A stretch of 64,000 nt of DNA from Arthrobacter globiformis. GTDB taxonomy: Bacteria; Actinomycetota; Actinomycetes; Actinomycetales; Micrococcaceae. The stretch spans positions 124,001 to 188,000 of the forward strand of contig NZ_QLNP01000098.1 of NCBI RefSeq assembly GCF_003261175.1, read 5' to 3'. Below the pieces are notes generated by a model. It was not told the DNA's origin. It searched no databases and saw only the letters and a program-made list of their open reading frames with translations. The position numbers and the translations under genes are program-made. How positions within the stretch are numbered: the stretch's first letter is position 1; each line of letters opens with the position of its first letter. This document shows positions 62,943-64,000 of this stretch, in pieces.

Positions 62943-64000
62943 TTAGCCGATCTTGTTGGCGGCTTCGGCCTCGGAGAGGGGAGCTGCGCCGAGGTTGGCG
63001 CGAAGCTTCGCTCCGAGTTCGGCGTCAACGTTGGTCCAGTACTGGATGGCGCGTTCCTTGATGCCGGGGCTCTTGACGCCGCCCACGGCACCGGTGATGG
63101 TGTCCAGGAAGCGGGCCTTTTCGGCGTCGTTGTAAACCTCGCGGTACAGCGCGCCGGCCTGGACGAAGTCGCTGTCCTCGGCGTGCAGGGAGTGCGCAGC
63201 GTGCGTCAGCTCGCCGTCGTTCTCCCAGCCGCCGGCCGGGCTCTGCGGCTCAACGGCGGCGGGGCCGCCGAACGTGTTCGGTGCGTAGACCGGAACCGAA
63301 GGAGCGTTGAACAGGAAGCGTCCCGCGCCGTCCTGGCTGTAGTTGTTGGCCTGGCTCTTGGGCTGGTTCACCGGGATCTGGGCGTGGTTGGTGCCCACGC
63401 GGTAGCGGTGTGCGTCCGCGTAGGAGAAGATCCGGGCCTGGAGCATCTTGTCCGGGGACGCGGCGATGCCGGGCACGAAGTTCGACGGCGCGAAGGTGGC
63501 CTGCTCGATCTGCGCGAAGTAGTTCTCCGGGTTTCGGTTCAGCTCCATGGTGCCGACCTTGATCAGCGGGTAGTCCGCGTGCGGCCAGACCTTGGTCAGG
63601 TCGAACGGGTTGAAGCGGTAGGTCTTTGCGTCCTCGTACGGCATGACCTGGACGTGCAGGTCCCACGACGGGAGGTTGCCGGCTTCGATGTTCTCGTGCA
63701 GGTCGCGGATGTAGAAGTCCGCGTCCGAGCCGGCGAGGGCTTCGGCTTCTTCCCCCGTGATGGACTTGACGCCCTGGTTGGACTTGAAGTGGTACTTGAC
63801 CCAGAACCGCTCGCCCTCGGCGTTGATCCACTGGTAGGTGTGCGAGCCGTAGCCCTGCATTTCGCGCCAGGACGCGGGCAGGCCGCGGTCACCCATCAGC
63901 CAGGTGACCTGGTGTGCGGACTCGGGGGAGAGGGTCCAGAAGTCCCACTGCATGTCGGCATCGCGCAGGTGCGATCCGGGCAGGCGCTTCTGGGAGTGGA
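62943..64000 (-). CDS. Catalase (monofunctional heme catalase), N-terminus outside window
   Basis: At least 352 residues; the frame stays open to the right window edge, so the start and the distal His motif are missing. Visible: MQWDFWTLSPESAHQVTWLMGDRGLP, GYGSHTYQWINAEGERFWVKYHF, DLTKVWPHADYPLIKVG, and RIFSYADAHRYRVGTNHAQIPVN, where the Tyr in FSY is the proximal heme ligand. Converts hydrogen peroxide to water and oxygen. A short tail (EAANKIG) marks the small-subunit type. It lies downstream of an unrelated gene set; OxyR- or FurA-type control cannot be judged because its promoter is not in view. Confidence 0.95.
   Translation of the reverse strand, partial: HSQKRLPGSHLRDADMQWDFWTLSPESAHQVTWLMGDRGLPASWREMQGYGSHTYQWINAEGERFWVKYHFKSNQGVKSITGEEAEALAGSDADFYIRDLHENIEAGNLPSWDLHVQVMPYEDAKTYRFNPFDLTKVWPHADYPLIKVGTMELNRNPENYFAQIEQATFAPSNFVPGIAASPDKMLQARIFSYADAHRYRVGTNHAQIPVNQPKSQANNYSQDGAGRFLFNAPSVPVYAPNTFGGPAAVEPQSPAGGWENDGELTHAAHSLHAEDSDFVQAGALYREVYNDAEKARFLDTITGAVGGVKSPGIKERAIQYWTNVDAELGAKLRANLGAAPLSEAEAANKIG

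Overview
The window looks like a chromosomal segment of a high-GC Gram-positive actinobacterium of the family Micrococcaceae, most likely Arthrobacter sensu lato (Arthrobacter, Pseudarthrobacter or Paenarthrobacter). Evidence: strong G/C bias at third codon positions, frequent GTG starts, menaquinone genes (menD, menF, menG, a MenJ-type reductase and a polyprenyl diphosphate synthase), a Micrococcaceae-type REP-like sequence (core GGTTGAGC-YTGYCGAAACC), and actinobacterial families such as DUF1206, GAF regulators next to adhP, and PucR with GABA genes. The genus is inferred from recognition, not computed. No rRNA, tRNA, CRISPR array, insertion sequence, integrase or prophage was seen; this is ordinary chromosome with small accessory insertions.

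Layout. 1-9.6 kb: menaquinone biosynthesis (menD; menF; menG-menJ-polyprenyl synthase) interrupted by a polar amino acid ABC transporter. 9.9-12.0 kb: small accessory genes (DUF559 protein, SUKH-like protein, TRIC/UPF0126 membrane protein). 12.1-26.1 kb: a sulfur assimilation region comprising a CbiX-type chelatase, the overlapping operon sir-cysH-cysD-cysN, an SRPBCC protein, rtcB, an aliphatic-sulfonate-type ABC transporter, an ABM-domain protein, cysG and an FprA-type ferredoxin-NADP reductase. Together these cover sulfate activation, APS and sulfite reduction, siroheme formation, electron supply and organosulfur uptake. 26.2-33 kb: SRPBCC fusion, DUF1206, small hypotheticals, AI-2E-type permease, and a GntR/MFS pair. 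33-38 kb: CYTH-CHAD protein, a rifampicin-phosphotransferase-like PEP/ATP-grasp enzyme, YciI, and the remnant of an alpha/beta hydrolase. 38-42.5 kb: PucR regulator divergent from gamma-aminobutyraldehyde dehydrogenase and gabT. 42.7-47.4 kb: universal stress protein, RarD, topoisomerase IB and a second FprA. 47.4-52.2 kb: GAF regulator, aldehyde dehydrogenase, alcohol dehydrogenase, DUF779. 52.4-64 kb: a 1898-residue secreted heme peroxidase with RTX repeats, an amino acid permease, DUF2461, an acyltransferase-SGNH protein and a catalase cut by the window edge.

The most informative non-coding signal is a promoter module of about 83 bp repeated with identical geometry in front of sir, the sulfonate-type transporter and cysG: TGACG-N14-GTGA, a TTT block, a TTG -35 region, an 18-nt spacer ending in CCC, TANNGT, then exactly 6 nt to the ATG. 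It ties three separate transcription units into one apparent regulon and predicts leaderless mRNAs. Other points to recheck are REP-like sequence translated inside the CysH and permease N-termini, long near-perfect palindromes at gene ends (two related ones bracket the usp gene), a DUF1206 gene that appears to start at ACG, an in-frame fusion to an SRPBCC domain, and the large peroxidase that retains every key residue of animal heme peroxidases.

All calls come from reading the sequence and remembered family knowledge; no database search was run.
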